64,000 nucleotides of DNA from Rhabdobacter roseus (GCF_014202275.1 NZ_JACHGF010000009.1:1-64000), one strand, 5' to 3'. Positions 27,443 to 37,878 are shown, counted from the first letter of the stretch. Notes: generated from the sequence alone by a model not told the origin. Numbers and translations: made by a program.

Positions 27443-27955
27443 TCAGCCCCTAAACTTCACGAACAAGTGTTCGTCCCAAAACTGCCCCTCTTTGTATACG
27501 GCGCTTTGATGAATGGCTTCCCGGTGGTAACCGGCTTTTTCCAGCACGCGCATGGAGGCCTGGTTGAAAGCAAACACCCCCGCGTAAAGGCGATGTAGGT
27601 CGGTTTGAGCAAACGCCAGGGCGGTGATTTGCCGCAAGGCGTCAGAAGCGTACCCCTGCCCCCAAAAGGGCTCCCCCAGCCAGTAGCCTACCTCGGCGCT
27701 GTACCGAAATACGTCGCCATTGGGGATCACGCCAATCCCCCCAATCAGCTCATCGGCCAGGGTAATGGCGCGGTTGAGCTGCCTGCTCGCCGCGGGCTCC
27801 TCCAGGCACTGCGCAATCCACACCTGGGCGTCAGCCGAGGTATAGGGAGAGGGAAACGAATCCCGAACGCCCCGGGTTACGCCCGGATTGTTGGCGTACC
27901 GAACCAGGTTTTCGGCGTCTTCCCGGCGGTAAGGCCGCAGCTTAATTACGGTCAT
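27443..27955 (-). CDS. GNAT-family N-acetyltransferase (RimJ/RimL-like)
   Basis: The 170-residue protein has the GNAT fold of the RimJ/RimL group: LRPYRREDAENLVRYANNPGV at the start, a strand VGYWLGEPFWGQGYASDALR holding the acetyl-CoA loop (Q/GxGxA-like), and LYAGVFAFNQASMRVLEKAGYH near the C-terminus. The acceptor may be a protein N-terminus or a small amine. Its ATG directly follows the TAA of lutC with no spacing, so it is co-transcribed and probably translationally coupled with lutC. Confidence 0.9.
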   Translation of the reverse strand: MTVIKLRPYRREDAENLVRYANNPGVTRGVRDSFPSPYTSADAQVWIAQCLEEPAASRQLNRAITLADELIGGIGVIPNGDVFRYSAEVGYWLGEPFWGQGYASDALRQITALAFAQTDLHRLYAGVFAFNQASMRVLEKAGYHREAIHQSAVYKEGQFWDEHLFVKFRG

Positions 27956-28561
27956 TTACAAAGCTGGGTTGGGTTGCTCATCGAGCAGAAATACCGTAAG
28001 ACCGCGCGCTCCGTGCGCTCCGATGACCAGCGATTGCTCTATATCGGCCGTTTTGGAAGGCCCCGCGATGAAGCACCCCCAGCCCGTATCCTGAATGTTC
28101 ACGCGCTCGTAGGCGTCGTGCATGGTATCTACCAAAGCGTGCTTGGGGATAACCACGGCCAGGTACTGCGCAATGAACGGAAGTACCCGGTGCGTCAGGT
28201 GCTTTTCTGACACCCACACCGCGCCGTTTTCGGCCACGCCAAAGTCGGCCTCGATCACCGCCACGTTGATCATTTCCAGCTCGTGCGGATCAGAAACATT
28301 CAGGCTAAAATCCGCCCAGTCGGCCAGGAACGGAATAGTCGTTGCGCGGTTGGTCAGTTGTCCAAAAGTGGCAAACAGATGCGATTTTATGTCCGACCAG
28401 GTACTTGTCAGTACCGCCACGCCCCCGGCCGTGTTCACCATCTCGCCAAAAGTCTCGGCCAGGTCGGCGTACCTGGCATCAAACCGTTCCTCGGCCGGGG
28501 ACGGCAGGGGCTGCGGTTTGTTGGCTTTGATCTGATCAAGTATTTTTTTTCTCGAATCCAT
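27956..28561 (-). CDS. lutC: L-lactate utilisation protein C (LUD domain)
   Basis: LutC is the LUD-domain subunit of the LutABC complex, which oxidises L-lactate to pyruvate with iron-sulfur subunits. The 201-residue protein has the helical start (SRKKILDQIKANKP) and the LUD core: GAVWVSEKHLTHRVLPFIAQYLAVV, GCFIAGPSKTADIEQSLVIGAHGARG and LTVFLLDE. It lies downstream of lutB with a small secreted-protein gene (28568-28996) between them. lutA is further away at 31158-31892. The partners are all on the minus strand. Confidence 0.92.
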   Translation of the reverse strand: MDSRKKILDQIKANKPQPLPSPAEERFDARYADLAETFGEMVNTAGGVAVLTSTWSDIKSHLFATFGQLTNRATTIPFLADWADFSLNVSDPHELEMINVAVIEADFGVAENGAVWVSEKHLTHRVLPFIAQYLAVVIPKHALVDTMHDAYERVNIQDTGWGCFIAGPSKTADIEQSLVIGAHGARGLTVFLLDEQPNPAL

Positions 28562-28567
28562 TGTACT

Positions 28568-28996
28568 TTATAGCTTAAAAGCCTGCCGAGCCACCATCTG
28601 CCAGCCCGCTTTCTTTTTAACCCACACTTGAAGTACCCCCAGGTTGGGCTTCACGCGGTTTCCGTTGTCTACGATATCACCGGTCATTTTGTGGCGTACC
28701 AGGGCAGTAGCACCTACCAGCGTCACCTGCATGTCGGTCAATTCCAGTTCGTAGTAAGCGGACTTCCCGCTGGTGATCGAGTGAATAAAATCGGCCTTGG
28801 TTTCGATCACCCCGCTGGAATGCCCGTAGGTGAGCTCGTCGGCCAGTACACTTTTCAAAGTACCTTCGTCTTTGGCAAAGAGGGCGTTTTTCCAGCGGTC
28901 CAGGCTGGCAAGTACCTGTTTTTCTTCCGCTGCCTGGCCCATAGCCAGGGTACTTATGAAGGTAAAAAAGCTAAGTAAAAAGATTGTTCCTTTCAT
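28568..28996 (-). CDS. Secreted NTF2-like (DUF4440/SnoaL-type) protein
   Basis: The protein has 142 residues with a signal peptide (FLLSFFTFISTLAMGQA) and a cone-shaped NTF2-like domain: EEKQVLASLDRWKNALFAKD, LADELTYGHSSG, ALVRHKMTG and VKKKAGWQMVARQAFKL. DUF4440 proteins of this type are often small-ligand-binding or isomerase-like, and here the role is unknown. The gene is inserted between lutB (38 bp upstream) and lutC (6 bp downstream), so it is probably expressed with them. Periplasmic location contrasts with the cytoplasmic Lut proteins. Confidence 0.85.
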   Translation of the reverse strand: MKGTIFLLSFFTFISTLAMGQAAEEKQVLASLDRWKNALFAKDEGTLKSVLADELTYGHSSGVIETKADFIHSITSGKSAYYELELTDMQVTLVGATALVRHKMTGDIVDNGNRVKPNLGVLQVWVKKKAGWQMVARQAFKL

Positions 28997-29033
28997 GATA
29001 AATAGGGAGTTGGGGTTGATCAGGATGTAGTTT

Positions 29034-30425
<1,392 letters not shown>

Positions 30426-30473
30426 GGGTTTCTTCACAAATAGGTAATGGTACTTTTTGAACAATCTTCATGG

Positions 30474-30537
30474 ACTTGTTAACAATCATTGAATTATTCA
30501 AAGGTTGCCATTTGTTTTATAAACAACTTGTTAACAA
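30474..30537. promoter_or_regulatory. Two 12-bp direct repeats between lutB and the secreted-protein gene
   Basis: ACTTGTTAACAA occurs at 30474-30485 and again at 30526-30537. Each contains the palindrome TTGTTAACAA. The repeat centres are 52 bp apart, about five helical turns, in the divergent intergenic region. This is the layout expected for a pair of operators binding a dimeric regulator on the same DNA face. Confidence 0.55.
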
Positions 30538-30551
30538 AACAACATTTGGGT

Positions 30552-30583
30552 ATTTTTCTGTATTGCAATATGTTATACCTTTG
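30552..30583 (+). promoter_or_regulatory. Promoter of the small secreted-protein gene
   Basis: The -7 element TACCTTTG (30576-30583) matches TAnnTTTG. A T-rich -33 (TTTTT) lies about 19 bp upstream, but without the expected G. The leader would be about 80 bases. The operator-like repeats are just upstream. Confidence 0.6.
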
Positions 30584-30669
30584 AATCGCAAAGTTTTTCA
30601 AACGAGAGTCCTGAGTCTGAAAATTGGTTCTATGTAACTTTTTTTAGAAACTCTTAAATTTAAACTCAC

Positions 30670-31071
30670 ATGAAAACAAAAAACATTCTTACTCTAGCCG
30701 CGCTGATGAGCGCCCTGACCACCGGCCTTGCTTTGGAAGCAACGGCGCAGGTGTCGTCCGAAACATCCGCAGAGAGCCCGGTAGCCAAGGCCACCTCCGA
30801 CCTGCACGTGTTGCAGATGAAGCCCATGCAATTCCGAGTATCATATACAAATCCCAAAACAAACAGATTGTCCGTTCGAATTGTTGATGCGGAGCAGCGC
30901 GTGTTGTTTTCGGAAAATAAAAATGTGTCGACCAACTACCTCAAATACTTCGACCTCTCGCCCCTTCTGGATGGTACCTATACCTTCGAGATCACGGACG
31001 GTAACGAGAAGTACAGCCAGTCGTTTGACATCATGACGCAAACGCGTCGCATCGTAGCAGCCAAAAACTAA
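30670..31071 (+). CDS. Small secreted beta-sandwich protein (DUF3244-like)
   Basis: The protein has 133 residues. A signal peptide (ILTLAALMSALTTGLALEATAQ) precedes a short acidic linker and one beta domain: MQFRVSYTNPKTNRLSVRIVD, QRVLFSENKNVSTNYLKYFDLSPLLDGTYTFEITDG. This resembles DUF3244 or T9SS-type fibronectin-like modules found in Bacteroidota, though no sorting domain is present. It is transcribed alone between its own promoter and a strong terminator. It splits lutA from lutB, and its strand is opposite to both. Function unknown. Confidence 0.82.
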   Translation: MKTKNILTLAALMSALTTGLALEATAQVSSETSAESPVAKATSDLHVLQMKPMQFRVSYTNPKTNRLSVRIVDAEQRVLFSENKNVSTNYLKYFDLSPLLDGTYTFEITDGNEKYSQSFDIMTQTRRIVAAKN

Positions 31072-31120
31072 CGACCGACGCCTTGCTTCTCAGATTCTGA
31101 TCTCCGTGAAACTTTGTATA

Positions 31121-31159
31121 GGGAAGGTACCTACGAGGCTAGGTACCTTCCCTTTTTTT
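31121..31159 (+). terminator. Terminator carrying GGTACC in both stem arms
   Basis: A perfect 13-bp stem, GGGAAGGTACCTA and TAGGTACCTTCCC, with a six-base loop is followed by seven T. It ends the small secreted gene (31071) and touches the lutA stop codon. The window-wide GGTACC motif forms the heart of both arms. Confidence 0.9.
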
Positions 31160-31892
31160 AGGCCTGGTTCAGGATTTCGGCGATGTGCTTCACCTGTACG
31201 GTTGAATGCTTTCGTTTGAGGATTCCTTCCAGGTGCATGAGGCAACTCATGTCGGCGGCGGTAATGTACTCCGCCCCGTGCTGCTCGTGGTCGGCTACGC
31301 GATCCTTGCCCATTTTTACGGACACGGCCTCCTCGCTCACGCAGAAAGTACCCCCGAAGCCACAGCATTCGTCGGGCCGGGCCAGCGGTACCAGCTCCAG
31401 GCCTTCTACCTGATCCAGCAGCTGGCGGGGCTTGGAAAAGAAAGGGGCGTTCAGCTCCGACATCTGGGAGAGGTGCAGCCCCCGCTGCCCGTGGCAGCTC
31501 TGGTGCAGCCCCACCCGGTGCGGGAAGCGGGCCTTGAGATTGGTGACTTTCAGTACATCGGTCAGGAATTCCACCAGCTCGTACACCCGCACCCGCAGCT
31601 GGTCAGACGCTTCTTCCCGGCCTTCTACGTGCAGATGATCCCGCAGGTGCAGCACGCAACTACCCGACGGCGAAACGATGTACTCGTAGTCCGAAAAACC
31701 ATTCAGAAAAAGGGTATTGCAGGAGTCGGCCAGGTGCTCAAAGCCCGAGTTGGCCATGGGCTGTCCGCAGCAGGTCTGGTTGAGGGGGTATTCCACTTCA
31801 CAGCCCAGCTTCTCGAGCAACTCCAGTGTAGCCACTCCTACCTGAGGGTAGAATTGGTCTACGTAGCAAGGGATAAATAGTCCTACTTTCAA
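31158..31892 (-). CDS. lutA: L-lactate utilisation protein LutA (CCG-domain)
   Basis: This 244-residue (Fe-S)-binding protein of the LutA/YkgE family has two CCG-type cysteine motifs: NQTCCGQPMANSGF near residue 40 and DECCGFGGTFCVSE near 170. It partners with LutB and LutC in oxidising L-lactate. The conserved N-terminus KVGLFIPCYVDQFYP begins directly at a TTG codon (31892), and no ATG is near, so TTG initiation is the best reading. The gene sits 43 bp after a pseudoenzyme-like nuclease gene and next to the fucose genes, whose pathway yields L-lactate. Confidence 0.92.
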   Translation of the reverse strand: MKVGLFIPCYVDQFYPQVGVATLELLEKLGCEVEYPLNQTCCGQPMANSGFEHLADSCNTLFLNGFSDYEYIVSPSGSCVLHLRDHLHVEGREEASDQLRVRVYELVEFLTDVLKVTNLKARFPHRVGLHQSCHGQRGLHLSQMSELNAPFFSKPRQLLDQVEGLELVPLARPDECCGFGGTFCVSEEAVSVKMGKDRVADHEQHGAEYITAADMSCLMHLEGILKRKHSTVQVKHIAEILNQA

Positions 31893-31935
31893 AGCTAAAA
31901 TCAGTATAGCAGCGCTAAAATGTATTATTAAAAAA

Positions 31936-32718
31936 CTACCACACTTCGATGGTGGCCATGATCGGGAAATGATCCGACGCCTGCGGGTAGTTTCGTATTA
32001 CTTTATAATTTTTTATCTGCACACGTTTGTTTTCTAAAACCATAATATAGTCCAGCCGGTCGCCGGAAATCCCTTCCGTCCAGGTGGGTAGCAACGAGCC
32101 CTTGGCGGCGTCCTGCCACTTCGTCTGGAAGGAAAAATAGGGCTGCTCGTTGGGCCGGGCCCCCATGTCCATGGCCAGAAAAACCGGCTGCACGCTCTCG
32201 CCCAGCGCCCGGTTGATAAAGGCCGCCTGCAAGGCCCGGTCGAACACGGAGGCGTACTCCAGCCGCGCGTTGCAAAACCGAAAGGTAAACCAGCGCGAGT
32301 ACCGGATCAGCCCGCACAAAAGTACCCTGGGGTCGGCCCCCGGCGAGTGCGGAAGACTCAGCTTCTGGGTCTTTTCAAACGGCCAGCGCGACAGAATACC
32401 AATACCCTGACTGGCGGCGTCTTGTCCGTCGGCCGCTCCGTAGGCGTAGTACATGCCCGTTTGGGCAGCTAGCTGCCGGAGCTGAAAACGGACCCGGTCT
32501 TCGTTACCCACGCTGTCGATGGCCTGCAGAGCCACCAGGTGCGGCTCGTTTTCCTGAATGACCCGCAATACCGTGCGCAGGTTAGACGCGCCCTGGTCGT
32601 CTTCCCCGTGCTGGATATTGAAACTAAGTATCCGGATCTCGACCGCGCGCCGAGGCTGAGAGGCCGTAATCACGACCAAACAAACCCCCAGTACGAAGAG
32701 CACAAGTACCTTTTTCAA
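31936..32718 (-). CDS. Endonuclease/exonuclease/phosphatase-fold protein, active site apparently lost
   Basis: The 260-residue EEP-fold protein has a signal peptide (VLVLFVLGVCLVVITASQ). Family landmarks are present but altered: SFNIQHG is intact, VALQAID has Ala where the catalytic Glu normally sits, NARLEYAS replaces the NTHLDH His region, and AMDMGARPN replaces GDFNAxP. GDRLDYIMV and ASDHFPIMA are kept. The fold is clear, but catalysis is doubtful. It starts at a TTG; no in-frame ATG follows the preceding stop. It lies between the fucose mutarotase gene and lutA, in the same direction. Confidence 0.8.
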   Translation of the reverse strand: MKKVLVLFVLGVCLVVITASQPRRAVEIRILSFNIQHGEDDQGASNLRTVLRVIQENEPHLVALQAIDSVGNEDRVRFQLRQLAAQTGMYYAYGAADGQDAASQGIGILSRWPFEKTQKLSLPHSPGADPRVLLCGLIRYSRWFTFRFCNARLEYASVFDRALQAAFINRALGESVQPVFLAMDMGARPNEQPYFSFQTKWQDAAKGSLLPTWTEGISGDRLDYIMVLENKRVQIKNYKVIRNYPQASDHFPIMATIEVW

Positions 32719-32745
32719 AAGTAGCGGGTTACGGTTGGGACACTG

Positions 32746-33087
32746 TCATTTACTCTCCTGCAAATCAAATATTTTTTTCATAAGTACCCATTTTTCGCCC
32801 GGCTGAGCCATTGGAAGCGCCTGCTGGTACTTCCACATCAGGCCCTCCCACTCCTGCACGGTGGGGTTGGCGGCGTCCATTTGGGCCTTCAGTTCAAAGC
32901 TAAAATCATCCTGCGTGTCCATGATCATGAACAGCCGGTTGCCGAGCCGGTAGATCTCCATTTGGAGAATACCCGAACCGGTGATACTAGCGGCAATGTC
33001 GGGCCAGATGGCCTGGTGGTGCGCCTCGTATTCGGCCATCATCGCGGGGTCATCGACCAGGTCTAGGGCTAAGCAGTAGCGTTTCAT
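32746..33087 (-). CDS. L-rhamnose/L-fucose mutarotase (RhaM/FucU-like, DUF718)
   Basis: The 113-residue ferredoxin-like enzyme interconverts alpha and beta anomers of a deoxyhexose. Typical marks are KRYCLALDL, YEAHHQAIWPDI, GILQMEIYRLGNRLFMIMD, and a Trp-rich end EWEGLMWKYQQALP. The family is named for L-rhamnose mutarotase. The neighbourhood (FucP, fucose dehydrogenase-like SDR, fuconolactonase-like hydrolase) points instead to L-fucose. It starts 9 bp after fucP and is probably co-transcribed. Confidence 0.88.
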   Translation of the reverse strand: MKRYCLALDLVDDPAMMAEYEAHHQAIWPDIAASITGSGILQMEIYRLGNRLFMIMDTQDDFSFELKAQMDAANPTVQEWEGLMWKYQQALPMAQPGEKWVLMKKIFDLQESK

Positions 33088-33096
33088 AGGCGGTAG

Positions 33097-34461
33097 CTAG
33101 GCTTGAATACGGTACCCGCGCGCGGCGTAGTAGGCCACGTACGCAAAACACACCATAGGTACGATGAGCGCAAAAGCCGGGCCGGACTTGAACAAAGCCC
33201 CGGCGATCAGCGGCATGAACGCCCCGCCCACAATGGCCATGATCACCAGCGACGAAGCCAGCTTCGACTCCGCTCCCAGGCCTTTGGTAGCCAGGGCAAA
33301 AATCGTCGGGAACATGATGGACTGGCAGAAGTACGTAAGGCTCAGGCAGATCACCGCCGTGAGGCCGCCCGTCGCCATCCCGATCAGGACCAGCACCGTG
33401 GCACTGACGGCGTACCAGGTAAGTACCTGGCTGGACGAGAAGCGCGTCATGAGTGAGGTACCTATGAAGCGCCCCAACATGAAAAGTACTAGCGCGAACG
33501 ACGCGTGGAAGCCGGCGATTTGGGTGGAGCTCAGGGCTTCGCTGCTGGTACCGGTGATGGAGTTGATCAGGTTCATATAGCCTTCGGCCAGCGCCCAGTG
33601 CATTTCGCGGGCAAAGTCCAGCTTGAAGTCCACAAAGTACCCCCACAGCACGGTTTGCGCACCTACGTTGAGAAACTGCGCCAAAATACCCAACCGCAGG
33701 TGGCGATGCCGGAAAAGCGACAAGATGGAAATATTTTTCTCGGACGCCCCCACTTCATCAACTACCTCGGGCTCGGGCATGCGCGTCAGCGCAAAAAGGA
33801 CCGCCACAAAAAGGACCAACGCCCCGATAAACAGGTACGGTCCCTGGACGGAAAGGGCCTCCTGCACGCGGATCTGATCCGCTTCGGCCGCGGGCAGGGC
33901 CGCCAGCATTTCGGGCGTATATTCGGTTTGAGAAAAAATAAACAGTGCCCCAATGATGGGCCCCAGAATGATGCTGATGCCGTTGAACGACTGCGAGAAG
34001 TTAATCCGCCACTCGGCTTTTTCGGGGTCACCGAGCACGGTTACGTACAGGTTGGCGGCGGTTTCCAGAAAAGCCAGCCCGCTGGCGATCATGAAAAGCG
34101 CAAACAGGAAGAAGCCGTATACCCGCACCGAAGCCGCCGGATAAAACAGAAAAGCGCCGCCTGCGTAGAGGAGCAGCCCCAGCAGAATGCCTTTCTTGTA
34201 CCCGTACCGACGCATAAAGTACCCCGCGGGCAGCGCAAAGAAAAAGTACCCCATGTAAAAGGCCAGATCCACCACGCCCGCCTGAAAGCGGTTCAGGTCC
34301 AGGGCAATCTGGAACTGCTTGATGAGCGAGCCGTTGAGGGAGTTGGCCAGTCCCCACAGAAAAAACAGGCTCGTGACCAGGATGAGCGGTAGTAAGTAGC
34401 TGCGCCCCGAGCCCGGTGCATTTTTGAGGGATGCCTTCGCCGAAGAGGGTATTTGTGCCAT
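33097..34461 (-). CDS. fucP: L-fucose:H+ symporter (FucP)
   Basis: A 454-residue MFS transporter of the sugar-proton FucP/GluP group with twelve predicted helices. The start has YLLPLILVTSLFFLWGLANSL, then SLIKQFQIALDLNRFQAGVVD, GYFFFALPAGYFMRRYGYK and GLAFLETAANLYVTVLGDP, which are family signatures. A larger loop separates helices 6 and 7. It imports L-fucose with protons across the inner membrane. It follows the fucose dehydrogenase-like gene (95 bp) and precedes the mutarotase (9 bp), so uptake and anomer conversion are expressed together. Confidence 0.93.
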   Translation of the reverse strand: MAQIPSSAKASLKNAPGSGRSYLLPLILVTSLFFLWGLANSLNGSLIKQFQIALDLNRFQAGVVDLAFYMGYFFFALPAGYFMRRYGYKKGILLGLLLYAGGAFLFYPAASVRVYGFFLFALFMIASGLAFLETAANLYVTVLGDPEKAEWRINFSQSFNGISIILGPIIGALFIFSQTEYTPEMLAALPAAEADQIRVQEALSVQGPYLFIGALVLFVAVLFALTRMPEPEVVDEVGASEKNISILSLFRHRHLRLGILAQFLNVGAQTVLWGYFVDFKLDFAREMHWALAEGYMNLINSITGTSSEALSSTQIAGFHASFALVLFMLGRFIGTSLMTRFSSSQVLTWYAVSATVLVLIGMATGGLTAVICLSLTYFCQSIMFPTIFALATKGLGAESKLASSLVIMAIVGGAFMPLIAGALFKSGPAFALIVPMVCFAYVAYYAARGYRIQA

Positions 34462-34556
34462 AGAGGGTAAATGTAAGAATAGAATGGTAAAAAAAGGAAT
34501 AAAGGGTTACTTCTGAATTTTTAACGCGCCCCAGGTACCTGGGCACCGCCCAAAAA

Positions 34557-35378
<822 letters not shown>

Positions 35379-35426
35379 TCAAAAACTGCGCCGAAAGTAC
35401 CCCTACTTTCAGGATTGGGGCAATTT

Positions 35427-36260
35427 TTAGTCATTCAATTGGTAAAAGCGTACGGCATTGTCGCCGTAGATTTTCCGGCGCTCTCCCTCAGAAAAGGCCG
35501 CGAGGTAGTCGTCCAGGATCGCCTTGATTTCGGGATAGGAAGCCGCCACCAGGCATACCGGCCAGTCCGACCCGAACATAAGCCGATCCGTACCAAAGGC
35601 CTCCACGACCACGTCCAGGTAGGGCCGGAAATCGGCGGCTTTCCAGCGGTTCCAGTCGGCCTCGGTCACCAGGCCGGAGAGCTTGCAATGGACCTGAGGG
35701 TACTTGGCCAGGTACTTTATGCCTTGGGCCCAGGCTTCGAGGTCGCCGGTTTTGATGTAAGGCTTCGCGATGTGATCCAGAACCAAAGGAAGGTGCTCGG
35801 GGAGCTGGCCCACAAAGTACCCCGCGGCTTCGAGCTGGCTGGGGTAGATCAGGATGTCGTACGTAAAATCAAAAGCCGCCAGCTGCTGCACGCCCCGGAT
35901 AAAATCGTCGCGCCGCAGGAAGTCGTCCGGCTCGGCCTGCACCACGTGGCGAAAACCCTTGAGTTTTTCAAATTGGGAATAAAAACTGAGCCGGTCGTAT
36001 AGGTTGTCGGCCCGCAGATCCACCCAGCCTACCACGCCTTTCACGAAGTCGTGGGCCTCGGCCAGCTGCACTAAAAAGTCCGTTTCTTGCTCGGATTGGT
36101 CGGCCTGAACGGCCACGCAGCCGTCTATGCCGCTGGCTTTCAGCACCGGCAGGAGGTCCTGGGGCAGGAAATCGCGCTGAATAGCCTGCATCTCGGGGGT
36201 GATCCAGGCGTCGCGCACGGGATCGTACACCCAGAAATGCTGGTGGGCATCTATTATCAT
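35427..36260 (-). CDS. Amidohydrolase-2 family, probable L-fuconolactonase
   Basis: The 277-residue TIM-barrel hydrolase belongs to the lactonase branch of amidohydrolase_2. The metal motif DAHQHFW is at residues 4-10, with DHIAKP and SGLV mid-chain, GSDWPV near 235 and a final YGDNAVRFYQL. It should open L-fucono-1,5-lactone to L-fuconate, the second step of oxidative fucose breakdown. Related enzymes act on rhamnono- or 4-sulfomuconolactone, so the substrate is inferred from context. It is the first fucose-run gene on the minus strand and is divergent from the MBOAT operon. Confidence 0.87.
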   Translation of the reverse strand: MIIDAHQHFWVYDPVRDAWITPEMQAIQRDFLPQDLLPVLKASGIDGCVAVQADQSEQETDFLVQLAEAHDFVKGVVGWVDLRADNLYDRLSFYSQFEKLKGFRHVVQAEPDDFLRRDDFIRGVQQLAAFDFTYDILIYPSQLEAAGYFVGQLPEHLPLVLDHIAKPYIKTGDLEAWAQGIKYLAKYPQVHCKLSGLVTEADWNRWKAADFRPYLDVVVEAFGTDRLMFGSDWPVCLVAASYPEIKAILDDYLAAFSEGERRKIYGDNAVRFYQLND

Positions 36261-36265
36261 TGTAT

Positions 36266-36297
36266 TTTTGCTGATACGTTAGGAGTTTCTACTTTTG
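36266..36297 (+). promoter_or_regulatory. Promoter of the MBOAT/SGNH operon
   Basis: A near-ideal Bacteroidota promoter: TTTTG at 36266-36270, a 19-bp spacer, and TACTTTTG at 36290-36297, matching TAnnTTTG. The leader to the ATG at 36402 is about 100 bases. Confidence 0.8.
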
Positions 36298-36401
36298 GGG
36301 TCATTCGTCGGGTCATGGAAAGTCGCCTGGGGAGCGAATATCGGCAAAGTATTTAATCCATAAACCAGAAACACCTCCTTTTCTAACCACTCTTGTAGGA
36401 T

Positions 36402-37832
36402 ATGTTATTCAATAGTCTCGAATTTGTCGCTTTGGTCCTGGTGACTTTGGCTCTTTATTACCTTCCTTTTTTTCGTTTCCTACAAGTCCAGCTCCTGATT
36501 GCCGCCAGTCTGTTTTTTTACGGCTACACCAACCCCAAACTCCTGTTGCTGTTTATTATATCGGTGATTATCAACGTCACTACCAGCTACCTGGTGGTAC
36601 ACGGGCAGGAGCGCCGCCGGAAGCTCTACGCTACCGTGGGTGTGGTGATCAATTTACTTATACTGGCTTTTTTCAAGTACAGCCCCCTCTTTGGCCGTAC
36701 TTTTTTTCCGGAGGGCAACAGCGTGGGCGAGTTTCTGGCCTACATTCCGTTGCCCATCGGGATTTCGTTTTTTACGTTTGAGGGGATCAGCCTGGTGGTG
36801 GATGCCTACCGGGGCCGCAACATCCCCGAGTACCGCAGCCTGGTGGCCAAGTCGGTTTTTACCCACGCCCGTAATACCACCTTTTTTGTGGCGTTCTTCC
36901 CGCACCTGGTGGCGGGGCCCATCCTGAAAGCCCACGATTTCATTCCCCAGATCAAGGAAAAGTACCTTCGGCAGATCGACTGGACTTACTGCTACAAGGC
37001 GCTCGTGACGGGGTACTTTCTGAAGATGGTCATCGCCGACCAGCTCAACCACCACACCTTCTGGATCCAGTACCCCTACTTCGAGAGCCACTCGTCGTTT
37101 GTGCTCATCGTGCTGCTCTTTGGGTACTCCATCCAGATCTTCGCCGACTTCGCGGGCTACTCGCTCATTGCCATCGGCGTGGCGGGGCTTTTTGGGTACC
37201 GGCTCATGCAAAACTTCAACTTCCCCTACATCTCCAGCTCGTTTTCGGAGTTTTGGCGGCGCTGGCATATTTCGCTTTCTACGTTCCTGAAAGAGTACCT
37301 GTACATTCCGCTGGGTGGCAACCGCAAGGGCCAGGGCCGTACCTACTTCAACCTCATGGTCACGATGATCCTGGGCGGGCTCTGGCACGGGGCGGCCTGG
37401 AGCTACGCCGTGTGGGGTACTTTTCACGGGGTAGCGCTGGCGCTGGAGCGCTTCTGGAACGATCGCTTTCCGACGGCGGGGCAGCCGTCGCTTTTCCGAC
37501 GCATCGTGTCGGGCGTGGTGGTGTTCAGCTTCGTGACGCTGGCCTGGCTGCTGTTCAAGCTTACGGATTTTGCGCACGTCATCAAGTACCTCCAGGCCAT
37601 CACCCGCAACGTCAGTATGCCCTCCTACATGGCCATTGTGGTGTACGTGGCGCTGTATTCCACGCCCGTGGTGTTGTACCATTTCTACTACCTCTACAAG
37701 GCCAACCGCAGCAACAGTGGTCGTGGCGATGCCATCATCGTGCGCAGCGAGCCGTACCTCTATGCCCTGATGCTCTTTTTTATCTTGACCAACAGCGGTA
37801 TCGGTACCGACTTCATTTACTTCCAGTTTTAG
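36402..37832 (+). CDS. MBOAT-family O-acyltransferase (AlgI-like)
   Basis: The 476-residue membrane-bound O-acyltransferase has about ten hydrophobic helices. Hallmarks are the N-terminal FLQVQLLIAASLFFYGYTNP, IPLPIGISFFTFEGISLVVD, SEFWRRWHISLSTFL and the catalytic histidine in GGLWHGAAWSYAVWGTFHG. The AlgI/DltB-like group passes acetyl (or other acyl) groups across the inner membrane to a periplasmic transferase. The SGNH-type gene 46 bp downstream is the expected partner. The polysaccharide acceptor is unknown. The pair interrupts the fucose genes on the other strand. Confidence 0.93.
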   Translation: MLFNSLEFVALVLVTLALYYLPFFRFLQVQLLIAASLFFYGYTNPKLLLLFIISVIINVTTSYLVVHGQERRRKLYATVGVVINLLILAFFKYSPLFGRTFFPEGNSVGEFLAYIPLPIGISFFTFEGISLVVDAYRGRNIPEYRSLVAKSVFTHARNTTFFVAFFPHLVAGPILKAHDFIPQIKEKYLRQIDWTYCYKALVTGYFLKMVIADQLNHHTFWIQYPYFESHSSFVLIVLLFGYSIQIFADFAGYSLIAIGVAGLFGYRLMQNFNFPYISSSFSEFWRRWHISLSTFLKEYLYIPLGGNRKGQGRTYFNLMVTMILGGLWHGAAWSYAVWGTFHGVALALERFWNDRFPTAGQPSLFRRIVSGVVVFSFVTLAWLLFKLTDFAHVIKYLQAITRNVSMPSYMAIVVYVALYSTPVVLYHFYYLYKANRSNSGRGDAIIVRSEPYLYALMLFFILTNSGIGTDFIYFQF

Positions 37833-37878
37833 GTACTTTTCCGCCAAACATATAGCCGCTTTTACGTACTTTTTTATC

